In this document: positions 1-29,400 of the stretch, one piece after another
Layout: each line of letters opens with the position of its first letter
Position numbering within the stretch: position 1 is the stretch's first letter
NCBI RefSeq assembly: GCF_021155765.1
Contig: NC_060111.1
Span: 9,795,981-9,859,980 of the forward strand
Direction: 5' to 3'
Source: Diprion similis
Lineage: Eukaryota; Arthropoda; Insecta; Hymenoptera; Diprionidae
Length of the DNA stretch: 64,000 nt
The notes under the pieces: generated by a model
What the model saw: only the letters and a program-made list of their open reading frames with translations
What the model was told of the DNA's origin: nothing
Database searches by the model: none
Translations under genes and position numbers: made by a program

Positions 1-54
1 TGATGGCGAGAGCATCTTTTGCATACGAATTTATTTTATTTACTGGTTTTCATT

Positions 55-376
55 GCCTGGCCTCAGTACTGCATGAAAACAGTCTCATGATGGCTCATTT
101 TACTCCTTATTTTTCCGCGAATGACAGAAGGTACCTGAACTATGCGTTTTTTTTTGGTCCCTGAAATGCGGGAGTTATGGAAATAGTAACACGTGTCAAA
201 AAACTATAATTTTTCTTGACGATTTCCGGGAAATGAGTAACCTTCCTCGATTCCGCTGCGAAAGAGTTATGCGCCGTCCAAATTTCAACACTTTATGTTT
301 GTTTGATTATTAATTATAGAAAGAAAAAAAATAAGTTTGCTTGGTCGGTAAAGGGAGGACTGCTACATGCCGTTAA
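55..376 (+). repeat. Direct repeat, copy 1
   Basis: This stretch matches 1386-1672 over nearly its whole length, starting at GCCTGGCCTCA and ending at CTACATGCCGTTAA, with scattered substitutions and small indels. The two copies lie about 1.3 kb apart in the same orientation. They could be parts of one older element or a segmental duplication. No coding potential is visible. Confidence 0.75.
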
Positions 377-419
377 AATATTATCTGCCTACATTGATAG
401 GTGAAGTCAAGCGAACATT

Positions 420-568
420 TTAGTTCTTCACTATCGAAAGTAGATAAATTTTCGTGGACCCCCGCTTACGAATTGTGAACCCCCATTTTTTTGTCACGCC
501 AACGTAGACCCCCGCCGAGTCTCCCGTGGACCCCTGGGGGTCCACCTGGACCACTTTGGGAACTACTG
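420..568 (-). mobile_element. hAT-like terminal fragment
   Basis: Read on the minus strand, this segment starts with CAGTAGTTCCCAAAGTGGTC and continues with several GGGGGTCCAC blocks. CAGTGGTTCCCAAA-type ends are typical of many hAT elements and their MITEs. I see no matching second end nearby, so it looks like a truncated or solo end. Family assignment rests only on the terminal motif. Confidence 0.35.
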
Positions 569-1385
569 TTCTAGATGATAGATAGATATAGCTCAAAACA
601 CCCCATAACTTGCACATGATTTTATGACTCTCATATTTTTAAATTACAACTCATACGATCGAGATGTTGGTAAGCAATTTTCGGAATAATCAATTCTTAT
701 TTTACAGGGCCTGCGACGTTAAAGGTCGATTGATGTATTTAGTACACACTTGATTTTAAGAGGGCTTTCAGCTTCACAGTACAAAAAGCAAAGTATGTAG
801 CATTGTTTGGTATACTTAATAGAGTAGTCCCTTAAAAGGTCATTTTTAGATTTGAACCGGCTCTACACCCTGCGGATCGGTTTCAAGAAAATGAGAAAAA
901 ATTGGTAAAAAATTTCAGCGTCTAGTTCAACTAGTAAGGGTGCCAGGAATTATTTATCTGGCGAACGCTACCCCGCTCCAGGATTGCCAGATGGGGCTAT
1001 TTTTCTTACCAAGCGACGATAATATTTTATTCGTCGGCTACAGGTAGGCAACTTGGCTACAACTTTTTTTGTCAAGCATATATTAATTGACCTACTTACT
1101 CTTTATATCGAAAAAATATGATACAATAACGAGAATTTATTTCAATTTTTTTTTAATTTATGTATGTCGATGTTAGTACGAATTTTCAAGGTGTAACAAT
1201 CATTGGTATGTGACTGTGTATAGGAATAAGACCGACATTATTTTTTCTTTCTTTTACCGGCCTGGTCAGTTACTTGGTCGATAATACGTGAAACTGCTAA
1301 TACCCCCGGGCCCACCCAGGACCGCCGAACTGTTACGAAAAATAACCCAGGGTTATAAAAGTCTTTACATATCCTCAGTCAACGT

Positions 1386-1672
1386 TGCCTGGCCTCAATA
1401 TTGCATGAAAACAGTCTCACGATGGCTCATTTTACTCCTTATTTTTCCCCGATTGGTGGAAAGTACCTCAGCGTGGGAACAGTAACACGTGTCAAAAAAT
1501 CACTATTTATTTTGACGATTTCCGGGATATGAGTAACCTTTCTCGATTCCGCGCAGAAAAAGCTATGGGCGGTCCAAATTTCAATCCTTTCAGTTTGTTT
1601 GTTCATTAATTATAGAAAGAAAAAGAATGAGTTTGCTCGATCGGTAAAGGTACGACTGCTACATGCCGTTAA
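1386..1672 (+). repeat. Direct repeat, copy 2
   Basis: Second copy of the repeat at 55-376. It ends exactly at the TTAA (1669-1672) that forms the left target site of the palindromic element beginning at 1673. The first copy has the same CCGTTAA without an insertion, so the palindrome jumped into this copy. Confidence 0.75.
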
Positions 1673-2442
1673 GGTGCATATAAAGACCCGTTGTACACCT
1701 CGAAAACGCGGGGATGCAAAACTCCTGTACCGCTCAAGCGATCAGAGTGAAACTTGGGCAGTTAATGCCTTATTTTGGCAAAAAGTGGAGCGTCTTTTTA
1801 ATTTTTCAAAATTTTGAAAAAAAATTTACAGATTAGTTACCACCCACAGAAATTGACCAAATTTTCACAGTTACACTGAATTGATCGAACTATCCGGTAT
1901 GATGCCACTCGGCGGTGATGAAACACACATTTTGAGCCCAGTCCCATGAGATTTTGATGGTGAATTGACGAAATGGCAGCTGATCTGGTTTTCGATTACG
2001 AAGTACACCGAAATCTCATTTTGGCGACATTTGTTACCGACCTTTCACGCATACATTACCGGCATGCGCATACTGTCGGTAACAAATGTTGCCAAAATGA
2101 GATTTCGGTATACTTCGTGGTCGAAAACCAGATCAGATGCCATTTCGTCATTTCACCATCAAATCTCATGGGACTGGGCTCAAAATGTGTGTTTCATCAC
2201 CGCCGAGTGGCATCATACCGGATAGTTCGATCAATTCAGTGTAACTGTGAAAATTTGGTCAATTTCTGTGGGTGGTAACTAATCTGTAAATTTTTTTTCA
2301 AAATTTTGAAAAATTAAAAAGACGCTCCACTTTTTGCCAAAATAAGGCATTAACTGCCCAAGTTTCACTCTGATCGCTTGAGCGGTACAGGAGTTTTGCA
2401 TCCCCGCGTTTTCGAGGTGTACAACGGGTCTTTATATGCACC
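1673..2442. mobile_element. TTAA-flanked palindromic (foldback) MITE
   Basis: The left arm (1673-2041) is repeated almost perfectly in reverse complement as the right arm (2075-2442), with a spacer of about 33 bp around 2042-2074. The outer ends read GGTGCATATAAAGACCC. TTAA sits immediately outside both ends (1669-1672 and 2443-2446). The paired direct repeat at 55-376 has an undisturbed TTAA at the equivalent place. The element encodes nothing; two open frames inside are by-products. A TTAA target suggests mobilisation by a piggyBac- or Kolobok-type transposase. Confidence 0.85.
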
Positions 2443-2945
2443 TTAAGCCGCAACTCAAGTTAACCCGTTTTGGGACATCGAGTTAACCCGTCACTACTAG
2501 GCATCCTACTGGGGCCCAGTAAGGCCCACTTACCCGTTAACATCAGGTCGTGGAAATTTGCCCTCCCTAAGTTCTTCCGTCAATGCCGTGGATTAGTGTA
2601 AATAACGGGATGCAGATAGCTTGAAAGCGATAGAAGTGATTCTTTTTTAGATGTTGACACTGGTAATATCAGTTATAGTTAGCTTTGCGTGGTAACATAT
2701 GTAAGTGCATGCACAACTAATGTTAGAATTTATTCTGTTGTTTTTATTCAGTTCTTTTCATAATCACATGTATATATCGGAGTATTACTTTCTGGCATGC
2801 AGTTACTCATACTGAACAGCAAAAATATAGTGAACCGAATCGTAGATGATACGTGATTTCAGGGCTTGTTGTGTATGATTCGCGACATACTCTTGTAGAA
2901 TTTTCATCACTATCCACGCATTCCATACACTGATTGAGCTCGGCG

Positions 2946-19864
<16,919 letters not shown>

Positions 19865-20683
19865 TTCATACTATAAGTCTTCACATAACAACCTGACTTA
19901 TTACATAGTCAAGGTCTCGTAAAGGCTGATATTTACAGTGTCAAGTAAATTATATTTTTTATGTACGCAATTTTGATACTATATATTTTATTGTGTTGAT
20001 ATGTACGTATTATATGTTGAAGAAATGTCATATTTATAATATTGCAAAATAAGTTATAGATTGTATGTGAGCAAGTATGCGGTCAACAAAAAAAAAAAAA
20101 AATATCATTAAACGCATAAAATGAATTGAATATTTTCTTGATTGTTTTTTAATAATTCATTTCGCATGTGTTAATCGAGATCCCACCTCAAAAATTACGG
20201 GTATTAAGTAAAATTTTCTCAGTTTTTCGAAAAAAATATTTAAAAAACGTTCATAATTTGGACGACGGCATAAAAACAGCTTTTCAGATTTTAAGGCCAA
20301 TTTTAAGAGCTTTTCACACGTATAAAGGGAAAATGTTTTTTTTTTTAAACAGACTTTTTTACACAACAAACCTATTCTAAAAAATTTTTATAGTGGCAAA
20401 GGAATCCTAAAAAAATGTTTAAAACAGAAATTATAAAACTATATAATAACATCGAAAATAAAAAACAAAAAATATTGATTATTTTTTATTTTTAAATCGT
20501 AAATGAACTTTGATTATGTTCTATTGAAAAATTATTTCTTGTGCTAATATTTAATTTGATTGTGACAGCAATTAATTCAATCCTCTCGCCAAGAAATTTT
20601 CAACCCTTGTCAAATTTTTTTTTTCTCATTCTAGAATAAAGTGTATTGAATTAGATTAACTCGTGACAATGATATTGTACATA
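19865..20683. other. POMT2 3' flank, no gene seen
   Basis: Follows the POMT2 stop codon. It is AT-rich with an A14 run near 20088. A canonical AATAAA was not found close to the stop; an ATTAAA lies at about 20107. Short open frames around 20160-20380 occur on both strands over the same AT-rich bases and have no recognisable product. Confidence 0.5.
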
Positions 20684-21010
20684 TCTCCAAATATCGAAGC
20701 CCACATATCACGAAAACAAAAAAGGGTTTCACAGCGCCATTCTATACGCAATTCTGAACGAAAGGACTCCAACACATTTTCAGTTGATGCGGAAATAAAG
20801 AAAGGGTACAGCAACCACGAAATCGGAATAGTAAATTGGTAGTTTTTGTGTCATTTCTTTATTTTTGCATGAAATGAAAATGTCTTGGAGTTTTGTAGTT
20901 CAGAATTGCGTATCGAATGGCATTGTTGAGCCCTTTTTCATTTTTGAGATTCGTAAACTCCGATGTTTGGAGATACATGTGTATGTCAACGTCGAAATCG
21001 AGTCCCTGGT
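20684..21010. mobile_element. MITE, copy B (imperfect inverted repeat)
   Basis: The left arm (20684-20785) contains TATCTCCAAATATCGAAGCC and ATACGCAATTCTGAACGAAA. The right arm (20870-20976) is its imperfect reverse complement, and the right end GACTCGATTTCGACGTTGAC (minus strand) matches the left end of copy A at 13912. Open frames across it are artefacts of the inverted structure. Confidence 0.65.
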
Positions 21011-21978
21011 CGCGCCGCGCCTCTGCATGGTCGTGTTGATGGCACATTCGCGCCTTCCCGTTTGCTCGACATGCCGCCCTCCAAATTCGAGCGCCCTAGG
21101 CCATCGCCTAGTTCGCCTATACGGTCGGGCCGGCCCTGCACGGCTGGCAGCTATGTCCGGACTCGCGGTATATAATTGTGTATGTAAGCCCCATACTTAT
21201 GCAGCACGCAATGAAGGACCAAGAAAAAAAAGGATTTTGCGCTGGCGAGTAAGTACTATATTTCCAACCAGTAGCAAAACATACAAAGATTATCAATTAA
21301 AATTACCCTCGTTTAGCTAATAGTAATAAACTATACGAGACGATTTCGCGCTATTTCGTTACTGCAACAAAATTTTAAAACAATGCGTATGCGCAAACTC
21401 GTGCCGCCAGCCACACCATAGTGGACTGAAAACTCATAACTCAATCACGGTTTGTGCCTACACTTCTTCAATATCCCAGTCAACGCTTCAGCAACGCACA
21501 TTCTAAACCTCGGCGTCGTTGACTGAGGCGTTGACTGAAGAATCAGAATACCTGCGGAATCTCTACAGTTTTGAATTGACCGCTTGTTGTGACGTCAACT
21601 GACGGAGCTTTTCTATTGGTTCGTCCGAAAAGCTGCGCTATAGCGCACCGTACTCCTTATTAAGCAGGGCATTAAAAGGTACCGCTTCTTCTTGGTTTTC
21701 GCAGATCAGTTATGCGGGAATGAACTGGACTCAATTTAAAGAACTTTTTTTGGCCCGATATGACTCGGTTGAGACTCCAGCCGCGGTGATAATCCGTGTG
21801 AATAATGGAAAACCCAAGGAAGTACACTATGAGCCACGCCACGTGTGTCGACTGTCGTCTGTCGGCATATTCGCGGTTTCCTTCTCAGGTCTCATGTATA
21901 CTACTTTTTTCTTTATCATATTAAAATTGTTGTGTCATCTAGTCATCCATCGGTGTAATCTAGTATCGTAAACTTAAA
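21011..21978. other. GC-rich block and unassigned sequence
   Basis: 21000-21180 is markedly GC-richer than its surroundings (GGGCCGGCCCTGCACGGCTG). At 21473-21545 there is a local inverted repeat (CAGTCAACGCTTCAG against CTGAGGCGTTGACTG). An open frame at 21720-21971 has no recognisable product and no clear splice partner. This could be the promoter and 5' leader of the small gene that starts at 21979, but nothing proves it. Confidence 0.3.
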
Positions 21979-23515
21979 ATGGCAGATGTGAAAACTGCTG
22001 TGTTCCTAGAATCTTGGGGATTTGGCGAGACCACGTTTGAAGGTTAGACACAATTTTTCGATCCATGGAAACTGTTTGCTATTCATAGTCGATTTGCTGA
22101 TAAATATTCCTTCACGTCTTGTACGTTTTACTTATTTTTATGGTTTATGATAAATTTTGTAGAAGATATTCTCTTACGGTTTTTGTTACTCTCATTTATT
22201 ACATAGAAAACGATTTAGTAGAATTTGAACCTACAAAAAAAATCTATTTGTCACAAGTAACATTTGTTTGTATCAAGTAAATTTTTATTCTTTATTGTCA
22301 ACCAAATTTAATTTACAACAATCAATCTCATAACCATTACGTTTCAAAGAATACCAAAAATCAGGATCTGAAGTTGGCGTTATTTTTGAGCAATTAGCAT
22401 TACTGGTAAAATTGCTTACTCATTGTCATTACTTTATTTGTACACTTGGCAAGGTTTACTATGAGACGGCAGCTATAAATTGTGTACGAGCTCAAATGTA
22501 CTCGGACTATAGCTTGGCTTCTTAAAATCAACCTTGCCCAGTGTATAGGACAAAGAAGCAAATCTTTGTAAACAATAATTGCAATAAATGTTCTTTGGTT
22601 TTGACTTATAGCTGGTACAAGATTTCTCGAGAATGATTAATGATAATCTATCAATGTATGTTGAATGGTCGGCAACATCGAGATCTCTTTGCACTGTTGA
22701 ATGACGATACAGTATCCCAGGGTATGTATCTAACTCCATCGATATATGTTTCGACTGTATCATAATTTTGACCACTGCAAAAACTGATTTTGTCAATCAA
22801 GACTTTTATGGTATTGCATAGATTTGGCTAACTTGTAGAGCATGCTTAATCATTTGCAATTTAAACCTGTTGTTGCGTGAAGCATAATCTCATTCAGCTG
22901 CTGGCAAATGCTGCAGTTCGAACAATTATTCATTATGTTAACTACTCTTTTTCCTATTTCTTATCGTGTTCCTATTTCCAATAAAATGTGTTATAGGTGT
23001 ACGGGATGTCTTAATATTGACATTGCTGCCTGCTCTTCATCCACCAGTGGCACGTGTCAAAAAAGGAAAAGGTTTTTGGAGGCCTACTATTGTAGAATCG
23101 ATGAATGGATTCATCCGTCATATGAAGGTAAAAAATTACTATTTACGTATATGCTGTTTGCTCTAATTTTCTCATATATAATTTGTCATGGATATAAATC
23201 ATTGAATAATGATGGTTGCTTATTCTAAAACAGACTCTGAGCGATTTGCAACCAGAAATCGATCGTCGAATAGAACAGATGAATCAGCTGAAACAACGAG
23301 TGCAAACGTACATTATCATTGTGGGTCCTGAACTGATGTCTATCCAGAATTTGTATGTAATCATTGACAACACAATATATTACATGGAAAGCATTTTAAA
23401 GGCAGTCAATATCTGCTTCAAAATATGTCATGCTTTACACGCACGATACCCAGTGAAATCTGAGCAAATTTGGCTTCTGTTGCAAAAATGCATCTACAAT
23501 ATGAAAACCACATAG
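21979..23515 (+). CDS. Hypothetical three-exon protein, possibly SAM-domain related
   Basis: Three exons splice in phase with GT-AG borders: 21979-22042, 22997-23127 and 23234-23515, giving about 158 residues. Exon 1 begins MADVKTAVFLESWGFGE, which resembles the start of a SAM domain, but the rest of such a domain is missing, so an intervening exon may be lost or overlooked. Exon 2 reads LPALHPPVARVKKGKGFWRP. Exon 3 contains YIIIVGPELMSI and a helical C-terminal part (ICHALHARYPVKSEQIWLLL). I have an impression that this C-terminal block recurs in insect and fish proteins of unknown function linked to transposons, but I cannot confirm that here. The next downstream coding remnant, same strand, is transposase-like and could be a partner. 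Function unknown. Confidence 0.5.
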
Positions 23516-24149
23516 GATAAGGAAATATCATCCACATTAGCTCTAATTGCTCAGATCAAAGCTAAATAAGGTGTTTGATAGTACATACCAGAATTAAAGC
23601 TAATTCAAGAGTCGACTTTTCGACTCATACATCCACAATGGAAACTAAAGAAAAATTTAATTTGAATTTACAACTATTACTCATGATGTTCCTATAAAAC
23701 ATATTTCTATTTACGATATACCTATGTTGAATACTAACTTTTCATATTTTTTGAGCTGAAACTTTAATCAGATTTAAGTGATACGTATATGATTGTTTAT
23801 TCGGACATTTATAGTGATTCCTAGTAGAACATACTCAAGGAAAACTTTCCGTATTATTGTTTTTTAAGTATATAGATTTTATTCAAAACTGTAGCGATAC
23901 ATTTGGTAGCTGTGTATCCTAGGGCGTATGAGTTTTTACTTTAATATTAGTGTAGTTTTATCGCTATTGTACCCAAGTGCAACTTACAGCTTTAATATTT
24001 TTCAAGCACAGACTGTATCGTGATATCAAGAAATACTCTTTTCTTTATATAAATATTTTAATATATAATTAATAATTTGCGATTATATTAGTAAAAGATG
24101 ATAATCCTACCAAAGAGTTAATATAGTTGATATTGAGTATAAAACAAAA
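23516..24149. other. AT-rich spacer, no feature seen
   Basis: Sequence between the hypothetical gene and the zinc-finger/transposase pseudogene. AT-rich, no long frame, no repeat structure noticed. Confidence 0.5.
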
Positions 24150-26415
24150 ATGAATCGTTGTATAATTGAAATAATTTTCAAAGTTAATATCTGCCTCAGC
24201 ATGGTTATAATATGCTATATTTGTGTAGAACAATTTGCTCGGATGAATATTTTTATACGGCATTTTAGGGTTAAACATAATTTGGGATCTAATGCGCGAT
24301 TTATTTGCAGGCAACACCAATGTGTTCGCGAATTTCAAACCGTTTTTTCATTTAAAAGACATCTGTTACAAAAACTTAAATGTGATGTAAATGACGCAAC
24401 CTGTAAGGAAAGTAATCATCAAACCACTGTTGTAGACTTACCAATAGAATCTCTCAATGATGAAGATTTAAACTTATGTGTCGACTCGTCTAGCAATGAA
24501 AAAACATACAAATTACATAACATTGTTATGGAAATAACTAACATTCAAATTCAAATTAAACATCCGGCAGCAATATTTGTGGCAGATCTATAGATAAAGT
24601 TTCTCTGACTCGTCAGCATGTTCAAGATATTATGGTAAACACTTAAGAATTTATCTCGAGTACTGTGTTAGACTTAGTGAAAACTGAAGTATTGAAGACT
24701 TTGGATCAAGTGCCTGCTAGTGAAACTAATCTGTCACAAAAAATAAAACAATTGTTTCAAGGTTGTGAACATCCATTTGAAAATTTAGAGACTGAGTACA
24801 AAAAACTGAAATTTTTTTCAGGGCTGGACTGATTTATAGAGCCACAATCATATGTCATTGGTCAAGTCATGCAAAGCAAGTACGTTAAGGGTGTTCTAAC
24901 ATAATTATCAACAAACGTTACCGGACAATGTGTTTCAGTCTCAAGCGTTTTGCAGAAGATTTTTGAACGGCCTAGTGCTTTATCAAATATATTAACAAAC
25001 ATGGATAACTTATCTCGTGATACAAAGTTGATCACTCACATATTTCAAGGTAGTCTTTGGAAAAATATCAGACATAAATTTGGATCTAAAACAGTTTTAT
25101 CAATAATTATTTACTTCGATGAGTTTGAAAATAATAATGCCTTAGGTGGTCATGCAGGTGCTCATAAATTAGGAGGAGTGTATTTTTCTATTCCATGTAT
25201 ACCTGCGGAGTGCCAGGCAAAACTAGAGAACATATTCACAATCTTACTGTTTCGTTATTCTGACCGATTCGAATTTGGAAATCAATCTACATTTTCACCA
25301 CTTCTGAATGAACTTACAGAACTAGGAGTTTTAAGATTAGTCACTGGTACAGGTGATAAAATATTTATTGCATGTACTTTAGTGATAGGAGATAATTTGG
25401 GTATACACGAGATTTGCGGTTTCGTTCAAAGCTTTTCTGCTAATTATCCATGTAGAATTTGCAAAGTTCCATATGAAACTATGCAAACTCAAACAATTGA
25501 GGATGAAGTAATTTTATGAACTGTTGACGAGTACGAGAGCGACCTTGAACTTAATGATGTTTCTTTCACGGGATTGACTGAGAAATGCATTTGGAATATG
25601 TTAATGACCTTCCATATCTTAATAAATCTATACGCTGAGACTATGCATATTTATGAAGGTGTTCGCCTATACAACATGACCAAATTGATCAAATACTTTA
25701 TTAAGCGTAAGTTCTTTACCTTAAATCTTTTAAATGCAAGGATAGGAGGGTCCGATTTCGGTTCTGTGAATGCTGACAATCGGCCACCATTCGTTGAAAA
25801 GGAAGAACTGAATAACGGATGGTTAGGGTTATAGTTATATGCGAGATATTACCAATATCATATCGATACGCTCCATTATGATAGAAGATACTGTAGTACT
25901 TGAAACATTGGTTAGTGAACACAATGAAATGTACATCAAATTATTCTCCGATTCTCTGAAATTAACATCACATTTTATTATATTACCCGCGGATAATAAG
26001 CTTAGTTGGGCCACTCATACATATTTGGTGTATGCGATACGAAGCCAAACACAAACCATCGAAAATAGCATGAAGCGTCAACTTCAGTTGTGTAGAAGGC
26101 TGTTCAAAAAAGTTGGTTTCATGTGTGAAACTTCATATGACTGTAAACTGCCAAGAAATGCTGTTCAAAACCTACCGCACTAGCAAAAATTCAAACATTT
26201 TTTACCTGAATCCAATTTCGGCTTCAAGTGGGTGAATACAAATAACATTCTGTATAAGGCTAAAAATGATTTTATGTATTGCTGGTGGTGATATGTTACC
26301 AATGTGGGGTTTTATAAATTTCCTTTTCATAGACGACCTAAAACATGTATTTTTTATTTTGCAACCTCTAGAAGCAATTGGATTAAATGCACACGTTGCT
26401 GCATACGAAGTCTAA
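24150..26415 (+). pseudogene. Degenerate C2H2 zinc-finger transposase-like gene
   Basis: Coding remnants on the plus strand lie in several frames. 24198-24593 has a C2H2 finger (CYICVEQFARM, ending HFRVKH) and a second Cys/His cluster (CRQHQCVREF, ending KRH). 24950-25519 has GGHAGAHKLGGVYFSIPCIP then GDNLGIHEICGFVQSFSANY and CRICK. 25574-25690 has ETMHIYEGV. 25839-26183 and a stretch to about 26415 (LPMWGFINFLF, then LEAIGLNAHVAAYEV) continue it. The order matches large animal DNA-transposon proteins with a CRxC motif and a downstream MH..EGV motif. I cannot place it firmly in a named superfamily. Stops at 24591, 25517 and 25832 plus frame changes make it non-functional. Confidence 0.6.
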
Positions 26416-29400
26416 TTCTTAGGTGAGTGGTCATGTATTCCTTTCGCTTCGATACAATACATTCCATTCCCATCAAACATTTAAAATCTGCCGTTTGTCT
26501 GAAATATGTATTGTCTACCATACAAGCTCTCTTGTCAATTAGTTTAAGTATAATACAGCTGTATTCTTTTGTGTCGCAATATATTATCATATATATGTAT
26601 CGTTTTGATTATATACAACTGAATATATGTATATCTGTTAATAAATGGGTGGATAACATTTCGCTGAATTTCTTACGTTTTTATTTGAATAACTATGCTA
26701 TTGTAACTTTTTGATTTATGTTTTCAAGGTCGATAAAATGGTTTATTAATTTGTAGTAAATATTCTCTGCGTTAATAAATCATTTTTTTCCACTTACAGA
26801 AATGGACATGTAATCTGAAAAAGAGAATTGGTGATCCCAACCAAATACTTCGAATTGCAAATATAAGTTTGGCCAATGCAACCAATTGCTGCGGCAATTT
26901 CAACTAAACAATTTAGAGACCTTAACAATAGATGTATTTAATTGAAATAAGAATTGGTAAATATAACACGATCGTTTTGCTATTATCAAACAATCATGAA
27001 GTATTCTGAATCAAATAACTGGAATCATGTAATACTAGTTTAATGAATTTCAAACAAACAATTCGGTAGCTGCAACCAAAGAGGGGTGCAGCTATGAATC
27101 CGTTTTCCCACCGCAATGCTATATTCTAGTCATGTCTATATTATAATTTAATAACTGCGGAAATTATTTTATAATTAATTATTATTTTGACAACATTAAG
27201 CAAATTGTTTGATATTCTGTAACAAGAGGTGTAATACTCTCAATGAAATCATTTTATTTTTTGCGCACCATGAGTCAACTAAACTTTTTAATCGATTGAA
27301 AATAATGTTTGGAGGGATGTATATTCACCCTGAAATTACGTTATCATAATGAAAATTTGGTCACTACACTAAACTTTTTTCTGAACGGGGTTTACAGGAG
27401 TCCACAATCACGATACTGGCTAGGTAAAACCCAAGCTTACAAGTTACATTGACAGTGAACTGTTGTCCATAGTCCAACGTAATTTGACTGGCGTATAATG
27501 GTTAAACTACGAGTAGAATTGAATACAATTGATGCTACCGTACCATGGCATTCGCTCGCATATAATGGGCCGACTGTATAGGTTGAGATTAGTATATCCG
27601 CTCATGCCGGTTGGATGATGCACTAGGAAAGCAGTCCAGCCACGCTGTAGCACGAGACAGTAGCAGTATCTACTTTATTGCCGATGCAGTTCTTGCTGGA
27701 GTTTGTTTCTGAAACGGCAGGTTCACAATGGGTCGCTAGAGACTAGTGGATCAATAAATTGCGGGGAAGGTCAGTGGAGTGTCCCAGATTCCAAAGTATT
27801 CTTAATCTGTTCGATCTGTCGTGATATTTTTTGTTTCTTCATTGGTGTTATTTGTCAAATTCGGAAAGTGCCTAATTTAGCCCACAGCTTCGATTATAGT
27901 CGGTAAGACGGTCGTTTGAATATTAACCGTATACCCAAAAATACGATATTTAACACTCAACCAACATTGGAGGTCAATTTCAGTAAGTCAGTAATCTACA
28001 ATTATTAAATTTTTGGCAGCTATACGTTCATTATTAGTGTGTCATGTGCGTTTACGTCCACGTTAAATTGTTCACGATCAAATTATTACGACCTTGTTGT
28101 AAAGTGTGCGCAGTATTCTGGGTAGATATAGTCACACGGATAAGGTGATTTCGAACAGGCACTTGCATACGTTCAACCATACTAAGAACTGAATTTCTTC
28201 CGCTGCAAAGAAAGAAAACTCAAAATGGTAGATCCACACAGGGTAAAACGCAAACTGACAGTAGACTGGCTCCGGTCGTGCTGCCGCCGCGCCGCCGACA
28301 GATATATTACCGAGTGAACACTAACGGCATCGATTAGATACTTCGAATTAGGTATCCAATTAACACTAACTGTACCGGTACTTTACACATACGTATTTTT
28401 ACTGTAGTGCAACCGGTCATTTGACCGGGCCTGGTAAGGTTAGTGTTAATTCAGCGTCATTTAAGTAGGCAAATTGTAATGTGCGTAAATTGCTAATCAG
28501 TAACAGATATTATAAGCTCTAGTTTTATCGCTATCGCTAACTGATACCCCACTATGACCGTATCCCAGACTCTGTCTCTATATAATAGGTCCCAAGTTCA
28601 ACGACTTCGTAGTTCATTTTGAGACCACATCTTGTATTATGCGTATACTGCAACTAAAAAGCTGAGTTACCTGCAACTGACAATGAGGAAACCTGGATTG
28701 CATGTGCGCTGGGTTATACACCTTGCCGAGGTAACTGATTCGTTTATGTGTTACTAGGCTCATTCAGTTTTACCGATGGATTCCACACTTAAAAGCGAGA
28801 AACACGTGTTCTATTCCATCCTGCAACATGATTATCATCTCCTAATCATGATTGCATCTCCTAATTATCTATTTATTTTTTTCATGAAACACCCAATATT
28901 ATTACAGTAGAAATGACCACAGCTTAGCAGCATTAGCTGAGCACTGTTTTCCCGTACTAATCGTAAGGTGAGAGAATATTTTGTTACCCTGATGAAACGA
29001 CTCTCTTGAAATTGTTGTAAGGGATTAACATAATGCATACGCATGCAGGGATCTCCCGTCTTAAGTTGACATAGGAAATGATCGAGAGAAAAAAGATATA
29101 CATATAAGATCAGATATATATTTTTTCATTTTATTATTTATGTAATGATAAAGGTAATTGAAGTTTTATTGATTTTAACATTTTTTAATTCTAGATATAT
29201 TATTTTATTATCGATTGATTTCTTTTTTTTATTCACTCTTGAATTTCTGTAAAATAAGTATGCCGTGTTATGTTCTTCTTTTACAAATTCAACATTCAAA
29301 TCTTTGCATGGTAATTCTTACTTTTGATGAATCACCGGAAGTAGGATGAGATTGTTTGCGTTTCGGTATTTTTGTAGCATGGCAGTCATTTTTTTTTGTC

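Noticed and set aside
20865..21320. 151-codon frame across a MITE and GC-rich block
   Set aside because: It starts inside an inverted repeat and crosses two unrelated sequence types; no known protein.
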